Of a DNA stretch of 64,000 nucleotides, positions 32,908-42,463 are shown in pieces. This stretch comes from G025836975 sp040391135 (GTDB lineage Bacteria > Pseudomonadota > Gammaproteobacteria > Burkholderiales > Burkholderiaceae_B). The position numbers and the translations under genes are program-made. The stretch spans positions 124,001 through 188,000 of the forward strand of contig JBEBYL010000004.1 in assembly GCA_040391135.1 (NCBI GenBank). Reading direction: 5' to 3'. The notes beneath the pieces are model-generated. The model saw only the letters and a program-made list of their open reading frames with translations, had not been told where the DNA came from and did no database searches. The first letter of the stretch is position 1. Every line of letters begins with the position of its first letter.

Positions 32908-35174
32908 GGCCGCTCCGCAAAATCGGCATCCGCCAAGGCGGGCGCCTTGTCGCGGCGGCGCGCCACCTGCCAGGCCATCACGCCGCCCGCCGCCAGCAAG
33001 GCGGCCAGCAGCCACAAAGGCCACCATAAAGGCGCATTCCATTCTTTTATCTTTTGTGCGCGCATGACCGGGTCGATACGGTAATACTGCAAGGTATTGC
33101 GCACCATCTGCGTGGGCTTGGCGTTGCCCACCCAGGCCTGATAGGCGCCGCCCGACTTGGGAAAATAGCCGAACATCCAGGGCGCATCGGCCTGGACGAT
33201 GGCCACCATCTTGTGCACCAGCTTTTCCTTCTCGGGACCGTCATCCAGGAAACGCATCTGTTCGAAAAGGCGGTCGAATTCCGGGTTCCGGTAGTTCGAG
33301 GCGTTCTCGCCCCCTTTGGCGGCCTTGGAATTCGGCCCGTACAGCAGGAACAGGAAATTCTCGGCATCCGGATAGTCGGCCACCCAGCCCCACATATACA
33401 TCTGCGCGCTGCCATTACGCATCTTGTCCTGGAAACGGTTGTAATCGGTGGCGCGCACTTCCAACTGCACATTCAGGGCCGCCAACTGCCGGCGCATCCA
33501 GTCCAGCATCGCACTGGAGCCCATGCCGCCGGCCGAGTCGAAATACAGGATCAGGGGCTTGCCTGTTTGCGCGCTGCGTCCGTCCGGATAGCCGGCCTCG
33601 CTGAGCAATCGCTTGGCGTCCTCCAGCGGCCTTCGGACCGCCCGGCCGTTTTCCAGCGTATAGACCTGGCGGTTCAAGCCCTCGGGCAGATCCTGATAGC
33701 CCAATACGCCCGGAGGTACCGGTCCATAAGCCACCTGCGCCTCGTCGTTCTGGAAAATGGACACAAACTGCTCCCAGTCGAAGGCAATGCTGATCGCCTG
33801 CCTGAGCTTGCGGTTCTTTTCCTGTTGCTCGGGTGTATCGCCCTGCCCCAGAATGGGATCCAGCCAATTGAAGCCCAGATAGTAAAGCTGCGCCTCGGTG
33901 GAGCTGCGCAGTTGCAAGCCGTGCTCCTGGTACAGCGATGCCTTGTCCCGGGAGTCGCCGGCCGCGACCCGCATGGCCACGCCATAGTCGCCCCGGTCGA
34001 CCTGCGGTATATCGTAATAGCCCTGAAGAAACTTGCCCATGAGCGGCACGCTTTCCTTTTCCAGCGAAAAAACGATGCGGTCGATGAAGGGCGTGAGCTT
34101 GCCGCAATCGTCCAGCAGGCCTTCCCTCTGATCGCCGGGCTCGCCGCGGCAGGGATAGGGCTCGCCCCGGAAGTTCGGATTGCGCTGCAGGACGTGGCGG
34201 CGGTTGGCAATGGACTCCACCAGCATGTAGGGGCCGGTGCCCACGGGCCAGGTATTCAAGGACAGATTGTGCTCGGCCATGCCGGGCTGATGGTAAAAGC
34301 GGTCCGCCTCCCAGGGTATGGGCGCGGTGAATGTCATGGCCAGCCAATACTTGAATTGGGGATACTTGCCGATGACCTTGATGCGCAAGGTGTGATCGTC
34401 GACCGCCTGCACGCCCTCGAAACCCGTTTCGCGCAAATCCAGCCAGGCATGCGCGCGATCCGGGTCGGCTTGCGCGCGCAGCGCCTGGTCCGTTTGCTTC
34501 AGCCGATCGCCGTAATCGCGCATGCCGACGATGTGCTCGGCCATCACGCCATAAATGGGCGAAACGACACGCGGGCTGGCCAATCGCCTGAACGCATACA
34601 CATAATCATCGGCAAGCAGTTCGCGTGTTCCGGTCCTCTCGAAATCGTCCATGCCGAATTTGTTCTCGAGCTGGCTGGGCGCGATGGGCCAATAGGCGTA
34701 GCCGCCCGACGGATTACGGGCGAAAGCGGGATGCGGCTGGAACAGGATGCCCGGCTTGATACGGATATCGTAGACACTGACGGCCACGTCCTGGCCGGGC
34801 GCATCGGCCGGCAGGGCTTGGCCATCCTTGTCGTAATAGGCGGGCGGATCGATGGACGCCGCGGCCCGAGGCACCAGCACATACGGCCGCGCCAGGTAAT
34901 CGTAGCCGTACAGCGGCTCATAGATCGAATAGGTGAACGGGGTCTCGTCGGTGGAGTATGAGCTGGCCGGATCCAGGTATTTGGGCGAACGCTGGGTAAA
35001 CGCCGTATACAGCACGTTGGCCTGCTCCTGCCCAACGGCATAAGGACTGTTTACAGGCTGTGGCGAACAACCCGCCAGCAGGCCTGCCGCCACAGTCAGC
35101 AAAATAGGCGCCAGGCCGCGCAGCCAGGTTCCCGCGCCTAGCACCGCTGTTTCTGCCAGCATTGATAGCGCCAT
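32904..35174 (-). CDS. yejA: Extracellular solute-binding lipoprotein, family 5, with C-terminal membrane helix (YejA-like)
   Basis: 756 residues. The N-terminus has a hydrophobic stretch ending in a lipobox, GLLAGC, so Cys36 should be lipidated. The body is a family-5 peptide-binding protein (SPKYLDPASSY, NTWPVGTGPYML, LRQAISIAFDWEQF). Odd: the C-terminus has a second membrane segment (WWPLWLLAALLAAGGVMAW) followed by a basic tail, so the protein should be anchored at both ends. Start chosen at the ATG 35174; an ATG at 35162 also preserves the lipobox. It overlaps the 3' end of the nuclease gene by 37 bases. Substrate probably oligopeptides. Confidence 0.9.
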   Translation of the reverse strand: MALSMLAETAVLGAGTWLRGLAPILLTVAAGLLAGCSPQPVNSPYAVGQEQANVLYTAFTQRSPKYLDPASSYSTDETPFTYSIYEPLYGYDYLARPYVLVPRAAASIDPPAYYDKDGQALPADAPGQDVAVSVYDIRIKPGILFQPHPAFARNPSGGYAYWPIAPSQLENKFGMDDFERTGTRELLADDYVYAFRRLASPRVVSPIYGVMAEHIVGMRDYGDRLKQTDQALRAQADPDRAHAWLDLRETGFEGVQAVDDHTLRIKVIGKYPQFKYWLAMTFTAPIPWEADRFYHQPGMAEHNLSLNTWPVGTGPYMLVESIANRRHVLQRNPNFRGEPYPCRGEPGDQREGLLDDCGKLTPFIDRIVFSLEKESVPLMGKFLQGYYDIPQVDRGDYGVAMRVAAGDSRDKASLYQEHGLQLRSSTEAQLYYLGFNWLDPILGQGDTPEQQEKNRKLRQAISIAFDWEQFVSIFQNDEAQVAYGPVPPGVLGYQDLPEGLNRQVYTLENGRAVRRPLEDAKRLLSEAGYPDGRSAQTGKPLILYFDSAGGMGSSAMLDWMRRQLAALNVQLEVRATDYNRFQDKMRNGSAQMYMWGWVADYPDAENFLFLLYGPNSKAAKGGENASNYRNPEFDRLFEQMRFLDDGPEKEKLVHKMVAIVQADAPWMFGYFPKSGGAYQAWVGNAKPTQMVRNTLQYYRIDPVMRAQKIKEWNAPLWWPLWLLAALLAAGGVMAWQVARRRDKAPALADADFAERP

Positions 35175-35779
35175 ATCCAAGGCGGAATCGGATCAGGCTG
35201 TTGCCAGATGCCCTGGTGCCGGCGCCTGGCCTGCTGTTCCATTTCGGGCAGCGCGCCGTCGCGCATGAATTTTCCGCGCCCTTCCATATTGGCCCAAGCC
35301 ATGCCGCTTTGGACCTGTTTCCGATTGGCCGTTGTTTCGCCTTCCAGCGGCACATCGCAGATATTCCGCTCGTAGCGATCGCGTTCAAAACATAAAACGG
35401 TCAGGGTCTTGCCGCCGATCAAGGCGGCCAGCGCTTCTTTGGATGCTTGCGCATAAGCCTGGCCGGGCCGTTCGCGGTCCTTGCTTACTTCGGGCGCATC
35501 GATGCTGGCCAGCCGCACGCGCTGCTGCGTGCCTTGTACCAACAGATTGAACGTATCGCCGTCGGCAATGCGGACCACGCGCCCGGTCAACTCGTAGCTG
35601 CCTGGTTCGGCCAAGGCGCCCGGCGGCGTGGAGCGGGCTTGGGCCGCGGGCTTGCGGAAATCCATGACGCCGGCCATCGCCAGGACCAAAGCCACGACCA
35701 GCGTCAGCACCCTGGTCCAGCGCTTGGCCATCAGGGCGGCGGTCAGCCTGCGCAGCACTATATTGATCACACTGTTCAC
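35138..35779 (-). CDS. Secreted or membrane-anchored thermonuclease-family (SNase-like) protein
   Basis: 213 residues. An N-terminal basic-then-hydrophobic segment (residues about 20-38, RWTRVLTLVVALVLAMAGVM) looks like a signal peptide or anchor. The staphylococcal-nuclease-like fold follows from GRVVRIADGDTFNLLV, with the catalytic-type motifs VRLASIDAPE and ERDRYERNICDV; the first Arg of the usual pattern is visible in RVRLASIDAPE. It probably hydrolyses nucleic acids outside the cytoplasm. It starts at a GTG (35779) behind gagga. Its 3' end overlaps yejA, suggesting a shared transcript, though no functional link is evident. Confidence 0.85.
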   Translation of the reverse strand: MNSVINIVLRRLTAALMAKRWTRVLTLVVALVLAMAGVMDFRKPAAQARSTPPGALAEPGSYELTGRVVRIADGDTFNLLVQGTQQRVRLASIDAPEVSKDRERPGQAYAQASKEALAALIGGKTLTVLCFERDRYERNICDVPLEGETTANRKQVQSGMAWANMEGRGKFMRDGALPEMEQQARRRHQGIWQQPDPIPPWIWRYQCWQKQRC

Positions 35780-35955
35780 TCATTCCTCGTATCGATGCAA
35801 GCCCATGCGCGCAAGCTGCAAGCCGGCCTGGCCGGTCGATTATAGGGGTTGGAAGCGCCCTGTAACAGCGGGTTGACCCGGTATGCGGCCATCCCCCGCG
35901 GCGAAAGCCAGACTCAGCCCACGCCGGCGTCGGATCTTGCGCCAGCAGGCCGTGA

Positions 35956-37596
35956 TCAAACCGGCCAGGCGCGCTCCAGCACACTGGTCAGAGCCAAGGG
36001 CGAGGTAGCCAGTCCGTAGACCCGGCCTCCCGGGCCCGCATAGCGGCTTTGCACAAAGGAATCGGCCACTGCCTGGGGCGCATGGCGGCGCAGCAGGCCG
36101 GCCTGGACCAGCAGTACCAATTCCTGCGCAATATAACGCGCCGCCGCCTCCAGATCGGGGCCGCTCGCCGCCAACAAGGTGCGCAGATGCCGCAAGCGCT
36201 CCGTCAGGAGGGGCTCATCGGCGCTGTCATGTTCCAGGGACTCGAACAGGGCCTGTGCAAGCTCGGGATGCCGCTTCAGTCCCCGCAGCACATCCAGGCA
36301 CATGACGTTGCCCGACCCTTCCCAGATGGAGTTGACCGGCGCCTCGCGATACAGCCTTGCCATGGGACCGTCCTCGATATAACCATTGCCGCCCCATACC
36401 TCCATGCATTCCGCCGCCGCCTCCATCGTTCGCTTGCACACCCAGAACTTCGCCGCCGGAGTGAGAATGCGTCGATAGGCCTGGTCCAGCATATCGCCGG
36501 GCGGATCAAAGGCGCGGGCAAGGCGCAGGGCCAGGGCGGTGGCCGCCTCGCTTTCCAGGGCCAGGTCCATCAACACGCTTTGCATGAGCGGCTGGCGTAT
36601 CAGCGGATGGCCGAATGCAAGCCGATGGCGCGCATGGTGCAAGGCCTGCACGACAGCTTGCCGGAGCAGCGCCGTGCTTCCCAATACGCAATCGAGCCGC
36701 GTATACGACGCCATCTCGACCAGGATGGGAATGCCGCGCTCCTCTTCGCCGACCAGCACGCCCGTGGCGTCAAGGAACTCGACCTCGGCGCTGGCATTCG
36801 ATGCATTGCCCAGCTTGTTCTTCAGCCGCTGGATATGCACCGGGTTCTTGCTGCCGTCGTCCAGCCAGCGCGGCACATAAAAACAGGAATAGGCTTCGCC
36901 GTGCCGGGCCAGCACCATATGCGCATCGGACATGGGAGACGAGAAAAACCATTTATGTCCGGTCAGGCGATAAGGCTGCCCGCGTCCAGGCTGCCCCAGG
37001 GGTTCGGCCCGCGTGGTGATGCCGCGCAAATCGGAGCCGCCCTGCTTTTCGGTCATGCCCATGCCCACCATCATGGACGTCTTAAGCGACAGCGGCGCGT
37101 CATGCTCGTCATACTGCAAGGAATACAGGCGGGTGGAAACCGAGTCGAACCAGTCTTCTTTTTGCAGCAGGGGTATCGCCGCCGAAGTCATGGTGATGGG
37201 GCACAGCGAACCCGCCTCGACCTGCCCGTGCATCAGGTAGGCCGCCGCCCGGGCCACCTGTGCGCCGGATCCGGGCGACGACCAGGCCCCGCTGTGCATG
37301 CCCTGCAGAAACGCCAGGCGCACGAACTGGTGCCAGGCGCGATGGAAACGGACCTGGTCCACGCGATGGCCCTGCCGGTCATGCGTCTGCAGCTCGGGCT
37401 TGTACCGGTTGGCATCGTGCGCCAGCGCAAAGCTCGTCTTCAGGCCCAGGCGCTCCCCGTAGTGCAGGAGCGATTCCCGATGCGCCTGGGCTCCTTCGCG
37501 GAAGACGCCCTCTTGCAGCGCCGTGTCGCTGGCATACAGGTTGTAGTCGCCCAGATCGGGAACCTGGTTGGTCACTTCATGCGTAACCCAGCTCAT
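35956..37596 (-). CDS. Acyl-CoA dehydrogenase, AidB/isovaleryl-CoA type
   Basis: 546 residues, the length of the AidB branch and longer than usual 380-400 acyl-CoA dehydrogenases. The start MSWVTHEVTNQVPDLGDYNLYASD is AidB-like. FAD/acyl-CoA segments include GMTEKQGGSDLR, YRLTGHKWFFSSPMSDAHMVLA and the C-terminal VWGGNGYIEDGPMARLYREAPVNSIWEGSGNVMCLDVLR, which carries the glutamate expected at the active site. E. coli AidB belongs to the adaptive alkylation response, but many homologues are metabolic, so the physiological role is open. It follows corA by 30 bases. Confidence 0.88.
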   Translation of the reverse strand: MSWVTHEVTNQVPDLGDYNLYASDTALQEGVFREGAQAHRESLLHYGERLGLKTSFALAHDANRYKPELQTHDRQGHRVDQVRFHRAWHQFVRLAFLQGMHSGAWSSPGSGAQVARAAAYLMHGQVEAGSLCPITMTSAAIPLLQKEDWFDSVSTRLYSLQYDEHDAPLSLKTSMMVGMGMTEKQGGSDLRGITTRAEPLGQPGRGQPYRLTGHKWFFSSPMSDAHMVLARHGEAYSCFYVPRWLDDGSKNPVHIQRLKNKLGNASNASAEVEFLDATGVLVGEEERGIPILVEMASYTRLDCVLGSTALLRQAVVQALHHARHRLAFGHPLIRQPLMQSVLMDLALESEAATALALRLARAFDPPGDMLDQAYRRILTPAAKFWVCKRTMEAAAECMEVWGGNGYIEDGPMARLYREAPVNSIWEGSGNVMCLDVLRGLKRHPELAQALFESLEHDSADEPLLTERLRHLRTLLAASGPDLEAAARYIAQELVLLVQAGLLRRHAPQAVADSFVQSRYAGPGGRVYGLATSPLALTSVLERAWPV

Positions 37597-37626
37597 GATG
37601 CACCTCGCTTTCCGCCTTCCGGCGGC

Positions 37627-38640
37627 CTATAGCCACTTGGACTTCTTGAACTTCCAGTACAGCACGCCGCATACCGCGAAGGTCAGCCCCATGACCATGG
37701 GGTAGCCGTAGGCCCAGTCCAATTCGGGCATGTCCTTGAAGTTCATGCCGTATATACCCGCGACGGCGGTGGGAACCGCCAGGATGGCCGCCCATGCGGC
37801 CAGCTTGCGGGTGGTGTCGGTCTGCTGCGACTGGCCTATCATCAAGCTGGCTTCAAAGGCGAAGGCCAATGCCTCGCGCAGGCTGTTGATGAATTCGTTG
37901 GCCCGCAATACGCGGTCGGCCACTTCGCCGAAATAACCCCGGCTATCGGCATCGATGTGGCGCATCTCCACCCGCGACAGCCGGCGGCAGATCTCAGCCA
38001 TGGGCGCGATGGCCGTATGAATGCGCAGCAGGTCGCGGCGCTGGCGGTACAGGCGCCGAATATCGCTTTCGCGAAAACCGCGCAGCAAAAACTGCTGCTC
38101 GACGCCCTCCACCGTGGCTTCCAGCTTGGAGAGCGCCGCCACATAGCGATCGACCAGCAGGTCCAGCAGCGCCGAGGCTACATAGTCGCTGCCTCGGCCC
38201 AAAAACTCGGGCGAATTTTCCAGCAGTTCGCGCAGTTCGTGATGGGTGGCCGTCGCGCCGCGCCGTATGGTCAGCAAATACCCCTTGCCGATCAGGATCT
38301 GCGTATCGCCGAAGCTGGGCCTAACGTTCTCGACTTCCACCGTAATGGCCACGATCAGCGTCAGCTCTTCGTATTCGACCACCTTGGGTCGGCGATGCGG
38401 CGAAATGATTTCCTCCACCGCCTTGCGCGAGAAGCCCATGCGACCGCCTATCTGTTCCAGCAAGGCGGGCTCGGGATCCTTCAAGCCCACCCAGAGCAAA
38501 CCGCCGGATGTATCCAGGCTTGCATCCACCCGGTCCAGCGGCACCTTTTCGGGCGCGCAGCCGGGGCGGTACAGTACGGATGCAATTACCGCCTTGTCGG
38601 CGGACTCAAAAACCGTCCTATCGCCGGCCATATGTTTCAT
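37627..38640 (-). CDS. corA: CorA-family divalent metal (Mg/Co) transporter
   Basis: 337 residues. A large N-terminal cytoplasmic domain with long helices (LRELLENSPEFLGRGSDYVASALLDLLVDRYVAALSKLEATVEGVEQ) is followed by two C-terminal membrane segments. The signature GMN motif is present as IYGMNFKDMPELDWAYGYP, and the protein ends YWKFKKSKWL as usual. Pentameric channel for magnesium, cobalt or nickel in the inner membrane. The start is the ATG at 38640 after gaacaggg; an ATG three codons in is also possible. Likely co-transcribed with the AidB-like gene, divergent from an acyl-CoA dehydrogenase. Confidence 0.92.
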   Translation of the reverse strand: MKHMAGDRTVFESADKAVIASVLYRPGCAPEKVPLDRVDASLDTSGGLLWVGLKDPEPALLEQIGGRMGFSRKAVEEIISPHRRPKVVEYEELTLIVAITVEVENVRPSFGDTQILIGKGYLLTIRRGATATHHELRELLENSPEFLGRGSDYVASALLDLLVDRYVAALSKLEATVEGVEQQFLLRGFRESDIRRLYRQRRDLLRIHTAIAPMAEICRRLSRVEMRHIDADSRGYFGEVADRVLRANEFINSLREALAFAFEASLMIGQSQQTDTTRKLAAWAAILAVPTAVAGIYGMNFKDMPELDWAYGYPMVMGLTFAVCGVLYWKFKKSKWL

Positions 38641-38776
38641 CCCTGTTCTCGAGCATGCCTGAACCCATGCAAAACACGTGAAATCATCATAGCACCATGC
38701 CGCCGGCGGCTGGCGCGGGCTGTTAAAGTACGGCTTTGAACATCCTGATATTTCATACGCAGCGAAAGAGCCAGCC

Positions 38777-39931
38777 ATGATCCGCGATCCCGAAACCCAA
38801 ACCCTGCTGGAAGACAGCGTGCGCCGCTTCGTGAAGGAAGTACTGATGCCGCGCGAAGACGAAGTCGCCGAAACCGACCTGATCCCCGCCGACATCGTCG
38901 TCCAGATGAAAGAGCTGGGCCTGTTCGGCCTGTCGCTGCCCGAGGAATATGGCGGCCTGGGCGTGACCATGGAGGAAGAAGTGCGCATCGCCTTCGAACT
39001 GGGCCAGACTTCGCCGGCGTTCCGCTCCCTGATCGGCACCAATAACGGGATAGGCGCCATGGGCATTTATCTGGACGGCACGGAAGCGCAAAAGCAGGCC
39101 TACTTGCCGCGGCTGGCCAGCGGCGAGCTGATAGGCTCTTTTGCCCTGACCGAACCCGAAGCCGGGTCGGACGCGGCTTCGCTGCGCACCACCGCCGTGC
39201 GCGAGGGCGATTTCTATGTCCTGAACGGCACCAAGCGCTTTATCACCAACGCGCCCGAAGCCGGAATATTCACCGTGATGGCGCGCACCGACCCGGCTGC
39301 CAAGGGAGCGGGCGGCATCTCGGCCTTCATCGTCGAGGCGGGCTCGCCCGGCCTGTCGCTGGGCAAGCTCGATAAAAAGATGGGGCAAAAAGGGGCGCAC
39401 ACCAGCGATGTAATATTCGAGCAGTGCAAAGTGCCCGCCGCCAACCTGATCGGCAACCGCGAAGGCGTGGGTTTCAAGACGGCCATGAAGGTACTGGACA
39501 AGGGCCGCCTGCATATCGCGGCCGTGGCCATCGGGGCCGCCAAGCGCATGCTGCGCGATGCCCTGGACTACGCCATGAACCGCAAGCAGTTCGGCAGCCC
39601 GATCAGCGATTTCCAGCTGGTGCAGGGCATGCTGGCCGATTGCAAGACCGAACTCTACGCCGCCGAGTGCATGGTGATCGATGCCGCGCGCAAGCGCGAC
39701 GAAGGCCGCGATGTATCGGTCGAAGCGTCCTGCGCGAAATACTTTTCGACGGAGATGTGCGGGCGGGTGGCGGATCGCGCGGTACAGATCCATGGAGGCG
39801 CCGGCTACGTCAGCGAATACGCGATCGAGCGCTTTTATCGCGATGTCCGCCTGTTCCGCTTGTATGAGGGCACGTCGCAGATTCAGCAGATCATCATTGC
39901 GCGCGGGCTGACCAAGGGCGCAAGCATCTAA
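38777..39931 (+). CDS. Acyl-CoA dehydrogenase
   Basis: 384 residues, standard length. Oxidises an acyl-CoA to the trans-2-enoyl-CoA, passing electrons to ETF. The signature FALTEPEAGSDAASLRTTAVR, the flavin-binding YVLNGTKRFITNAPEAGIFTVMART, and RAVQIHGGAGYVSEYAIERFYRDVRLFRLYEGTSQIQQIIIAR are all present; the IHGGAGY...YEGTSQIQ region includes the expected catalytic Glu. Substrate range is not clear; general short- or medium-chain. It starts 16 bases after the aaagagccagcc leader and is followed closely by a DUF423 gene. Confidence 0.92.
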   Translation: MIRDPETQTLLEDSVRRFVKEVLMPREDEVAETDLIPADIVVQMKELGLFGLSLPEEYGGLGVTMEEEVRIAFELGQTSPAFRSLIGTNNGIGAMGIYLDGTEAQKQAYLPRLASGELIGSFALTEPEAGSDAASLRTTAVREGDFYVLNGTKRFITNAPEAGIFTVMARTDPAAKGAGGISAFIVEAGSPGLSLGKLDKKMGQKGAHTSDVIFEQCKVPAANLIGNREGVGFKTAMKVLDKGRLHIAAVAIGAAKRMLRDALDYAMNRKQFGSPISDFQLVQGMLADCKTELYAAECMVIDAARKRDEGRDVSVEASCAKYFSTEMCGRVADRAVQIHGGAGYVSEYAIERFYRDVRLFRLYEGTSQIQQIIIARGLTKGASI

Positions 39932-39955
39932 ACACACACCGTCAAGGAAGGTTCA

Positions 39956-40330
39956 ATGACTGACCGTCAACTTGTTATTGCGGGCGCCCTTATGCTGCTG
40001 ATCGGCGTGGGCGCCGGGGCTTTCGGCGCGCATGGCCTGAAACGCCTGATTTCACCGGATATGCTGGGAGTGTGGCAAACGGCGGTGCTGTATCAGCTTG
40101 TACACGGCCTGGGGATGCTGATTGTTGCTGCACTATGCGCCCGATTCAGCCCTTCGCTGCTGGGCCTGGCCGGCAGCGTGATGTTGTTGGGCATCCTTAT
40201 TTTCAGCGGCAGCCTGTATGTGCTGGTGCTGACGGATGTCAAGTGGCTGGGCGCGATCACGCCGATAGGCGGGGCGGCTTTTTTGGTGGCGTGGGCGATG
40301 GTGGCGGTGGCGGCTTATCGGGCGGGGTAA
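39956..40330 (+). CDS. DUF423 (YgdD-type) small membrane protein
   Basis: 124 residues with four hydrophobic helices: near 7-25 (VIAGALMLLIGVGAGAFGAHGL), 45-63, 68-91 and 98-120. The GAFGAHGL motif and ITPIGGAAFLVAWA are hallmarks of the DUF423/YgdD family of inner-membrane proteins of unknown function. It follows the acyl-CoA dehydrogenase by 24 bases behind aaggaagg, so the two may be co-transcribed. A 7-bp inverted repeat (agcggcg/cgccgct, 40339-40345 and 40359-40365) lies between it and the convergent ligA. Confidence 0.9.
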   Translation: MTDRQLVIAGALMLLIGVGAGAFGAHGLKRLISPDMLGVWQTAVLYQLVHGLGMLIVAALCARFSPSLLGLAGSVMLLGILIFSGSLYVLVLTDVKWLGAITPIGGAAFLVAWAMVAVAAYRAG

Positions 40331-40366
40331 TTTTCTTTAGCGGCGCGGCTTGTAGAAACGCCGCTA

Positions 40367-42463
40367 CTAGCTCACGCCCAGCAAAGCCTTCAGCCCGGCC
40401 TCGTCCAGCACGGGCACGCCCAGTTCCTGGGCCTTGGCCAGTTTGCTGCCCGCCTCTTCGCCCGCGACCACGTAGGCGGTTTTTTTTGATACCGAGCCGC
40501 TGACCTTGCCGCCGGCGGCAAGGATGTGGCGGGTGGCGTCATCGCGGGTCCAGTTCGGCATGGTTCCTGTCAGGACCAGAGTCTTGCCGGCCAGGCGCTG
40601 GCCGTTGCCTGTGGGCACGGCTTCGGGCACTGGGTGCACGCCGGCTTCGGCTAGGGCGGCGATGATCTGGCGGTTATGGGGCTCCGCAAAAAAACGGATG
40701 ATGGATCCGGACACGACCGGGCCGACGTCGTTGACCTGCAACAAGGCCGCCTCGTCGGCGTCCATGATGGCATCCACCGAACCGAAATGCCGGGCCAGGT
40801 CGCGCGCGGTGGTTTCGCCGACGTGGCGGATTCCCAGCGCGTACAGCAGGCGTCCCAGCGGCGGCTTGCGGGCGGCGTCCAGGGCGGCCACCAGGTTTTC
40901 GGCCGACTTTCGTCCCATGCGTTCGTAGGCGGCCAGTTCGTCCGCATCGAGCGTGAACAAATCGGCCAGGGACTTGACCCGTCCGCTTTCCACCAGTTGG
41001 TCGACCAGCTTTTCGCCCAGGCCTTCGATGTCCAGCGCCTTGCGCCCCGCCGCGTGGGTGAGGCTTTGCTTGCGTTGCGCGGCGCAGAACAAGCCGCCTG
41101 TGCAACGCGATATGGCTTCGTCTTCGGGTCGCTCTATGGCCGAGCCGCAAACCGGGCAGCTTGTCGGCATGATGAACAGGCCGGCGCCTTCGGTCCGCAG
41201 CTCCAGGACCGGGCCGACCACCTCGGGTATGACATCGCCAGCGCGGCGCACGACGACGGTGTCGCCTATGCGAACGTCCTTGCGGCGGATTTCGTCTTCG
41301 TTGTGCAGGGTGGCGTTGGTGACTGTCACGCCGCCCACGAATACGGGTTTGAGCCGGGCCACGGGGGTGATGGCGCCTGTGCGCCCGACCTGCACTTCGA
41401 TGCCCAGCAGCACGGTGGTTTCTTCCTGCGCGGGGAACTTGTGCGCGATGGCATAGCGCGGCGCCCGGGCCACATAGCCCAGCACTTCCTGCGCCGCCAG
41501 TAAGTTCACCTTATAGACGACGCCGTCGATATCGAAGGGAAGCCCGCCGCGGCTGGCGCCGGTTCGGGCATAGAATTCCAGCAAACCGTCCGCTCCCGCA
41601 ACGACGGAACGCGATGCATTGACGGGCAGGCCCAACTCCTGGAACCAGTCCAGCATGGCGGAATGGCTGGTGCGCGGCATGCCGGCATCGCCCGCCTCTT
41701 GCCGGAACAGTTCGGTCTGCCCATCGTGGACAATACGTATTTCACCCCAGCCGTAGGCAAAGAAGCGCAAGGGCCTTTGCGCCGTGATGCGGGGATCGAG
41801 CTGGCGCAGGCTGCCCGCCGCCGCATTGCGCGGGTTGACGAATATTTTGTCGCCGCGCGCTTGCTGGGCTTCGTTCAGGCGTTCGAAATCGCGGCGGTTC
41901 ATCAGTACCTCGCCGCGTACTTCCAGCACTTGGGGGAAATCGCCCGCCAGCATCAAGGGCACGGAGCGCAGCGTGCGGATATTGCTGGTGATGTCTTCGC
42001 CCGTCTGCCCGTCGCCGCGCGTGGCCGCCTGTACCAGGCGGCCCTGCTCGTAGCGCAGGCTGACGGCCAGGCCGTCGAACTTCAGTTCCGCCACATACTC
42101 GACCAGGCCGCCGGCGCCGGCCATGCCCGCGCCCGCCAAGGTATCGGATACCCGTTTGTCGAAAGCCAGCACGTCTTCGGCCTCGAAGGCATTGCCCAGG
42201 GAGCGCATGGGCACCGCGTGCCGGACGCTCTTGAACGCCGCCAGAGGCTGGGCGCCGACACGCTGCGTGGGCGACTCAGGGGTGACCAGATCGGGATGAG
42301 CCTGCTCCAGCTCCAGCAGCTCGGACATCAGCCTGTCATACTCGGCGTCCGAAACCACCGGCGCGTCCAGCACATAATAGCGACGATTGTGCTCGGCGAT
42401 CTGCGCGCGCAGCGCCGCAAGCCTTTGCGCACTGTCTGTGCGCCCATCGCTACCGTGGGTCAC
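40367..42463 (-). CDS. ligA: NAD-dependent DNA ligase
   Basis: Seals nicks during replication and repair. 698 residues with the full LigA layout: an adenylation domain with the nucleophile Lys128 in VAELKFDGLAV, an OB fold, a four-Cys zinc finger (CPVCGSAIERPEDEAISRCTGGLFC), helix-hairpin-helix repeats, and a C-terminal BRCT domain (LVLTGTMPNWTRDDATRHILAAGGKVSGSVSKKTAYVVAG). It begins with GTG at 42463, overlapping the zipA stop codon by four bases (GTGA), so translation is coupled. The third gene of smc-zipA-ligA. Confidence 0.97.
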   Translation of the reverse strand: MTHGSDGRTDSAQRLAALRAQIAEHNRRYYVLDAPVVSDAEYDRLMSELLELEQAHPDLVTPESPTQRVGAQPLAAFKSVRHAVPMRSLGNAFEAEDVLAFDKRVSDTLAGAGMAGAGGLVEYVAELKFDGLAVSLRYEQGRLVQAATRGDGQTGEDITSNIRTLRSVPLMLAGDFPQVLEVRGEVLMNRRDFERLNEAQQARGDKIFVNPRNAAAGSLRQLDPRITAQRPLRFFAYGWGEIRIVHDGQTELFRQEAGDAGMPRTSHSAMLDWFQELGLPVNASRSVVAGADGLLEFYARTGASRGGLPFDIDGVVYKVNLLAAQEVLGYVARAPRYAIAHKFPAQEETTVLLGIEVQVGRTGAITPVARLKPVFVGGVTVTNATLHNEDEIRRKDVRIGDTVVVRRAGDVIPEVVGPVLELRTEGAGLFIMPTSCPVCGSAIERPEDEAISRCTGGLFCAAQRKQSLTHAAGRKALDIEGLGEKLVDQLVESGRVKSLADLFTLDADELAAYERMGRKSAENLVAALDAARKPPLGRLLYALGIRHVGETTARDLARHFGSVDAIMDADEAALLQVNDVGPVVSGSIIRFFAEPHNRQIIAALAEAGVHPVPEAVPTGNGQRLAGKTLVLTGTMPNWTRDDATRHILAAGGKVSGSVSKKTAYVVAGEEAGSKLAKAQELGVPVLDEAGLKALLGVS

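Noticed and set aside
33054..34961. A 635-codon plus-strand frame across the YejA-like gene
   Set aside because: Antisense frame without family similarity; the minus-strand protein is clearly a family-5 binding protein.
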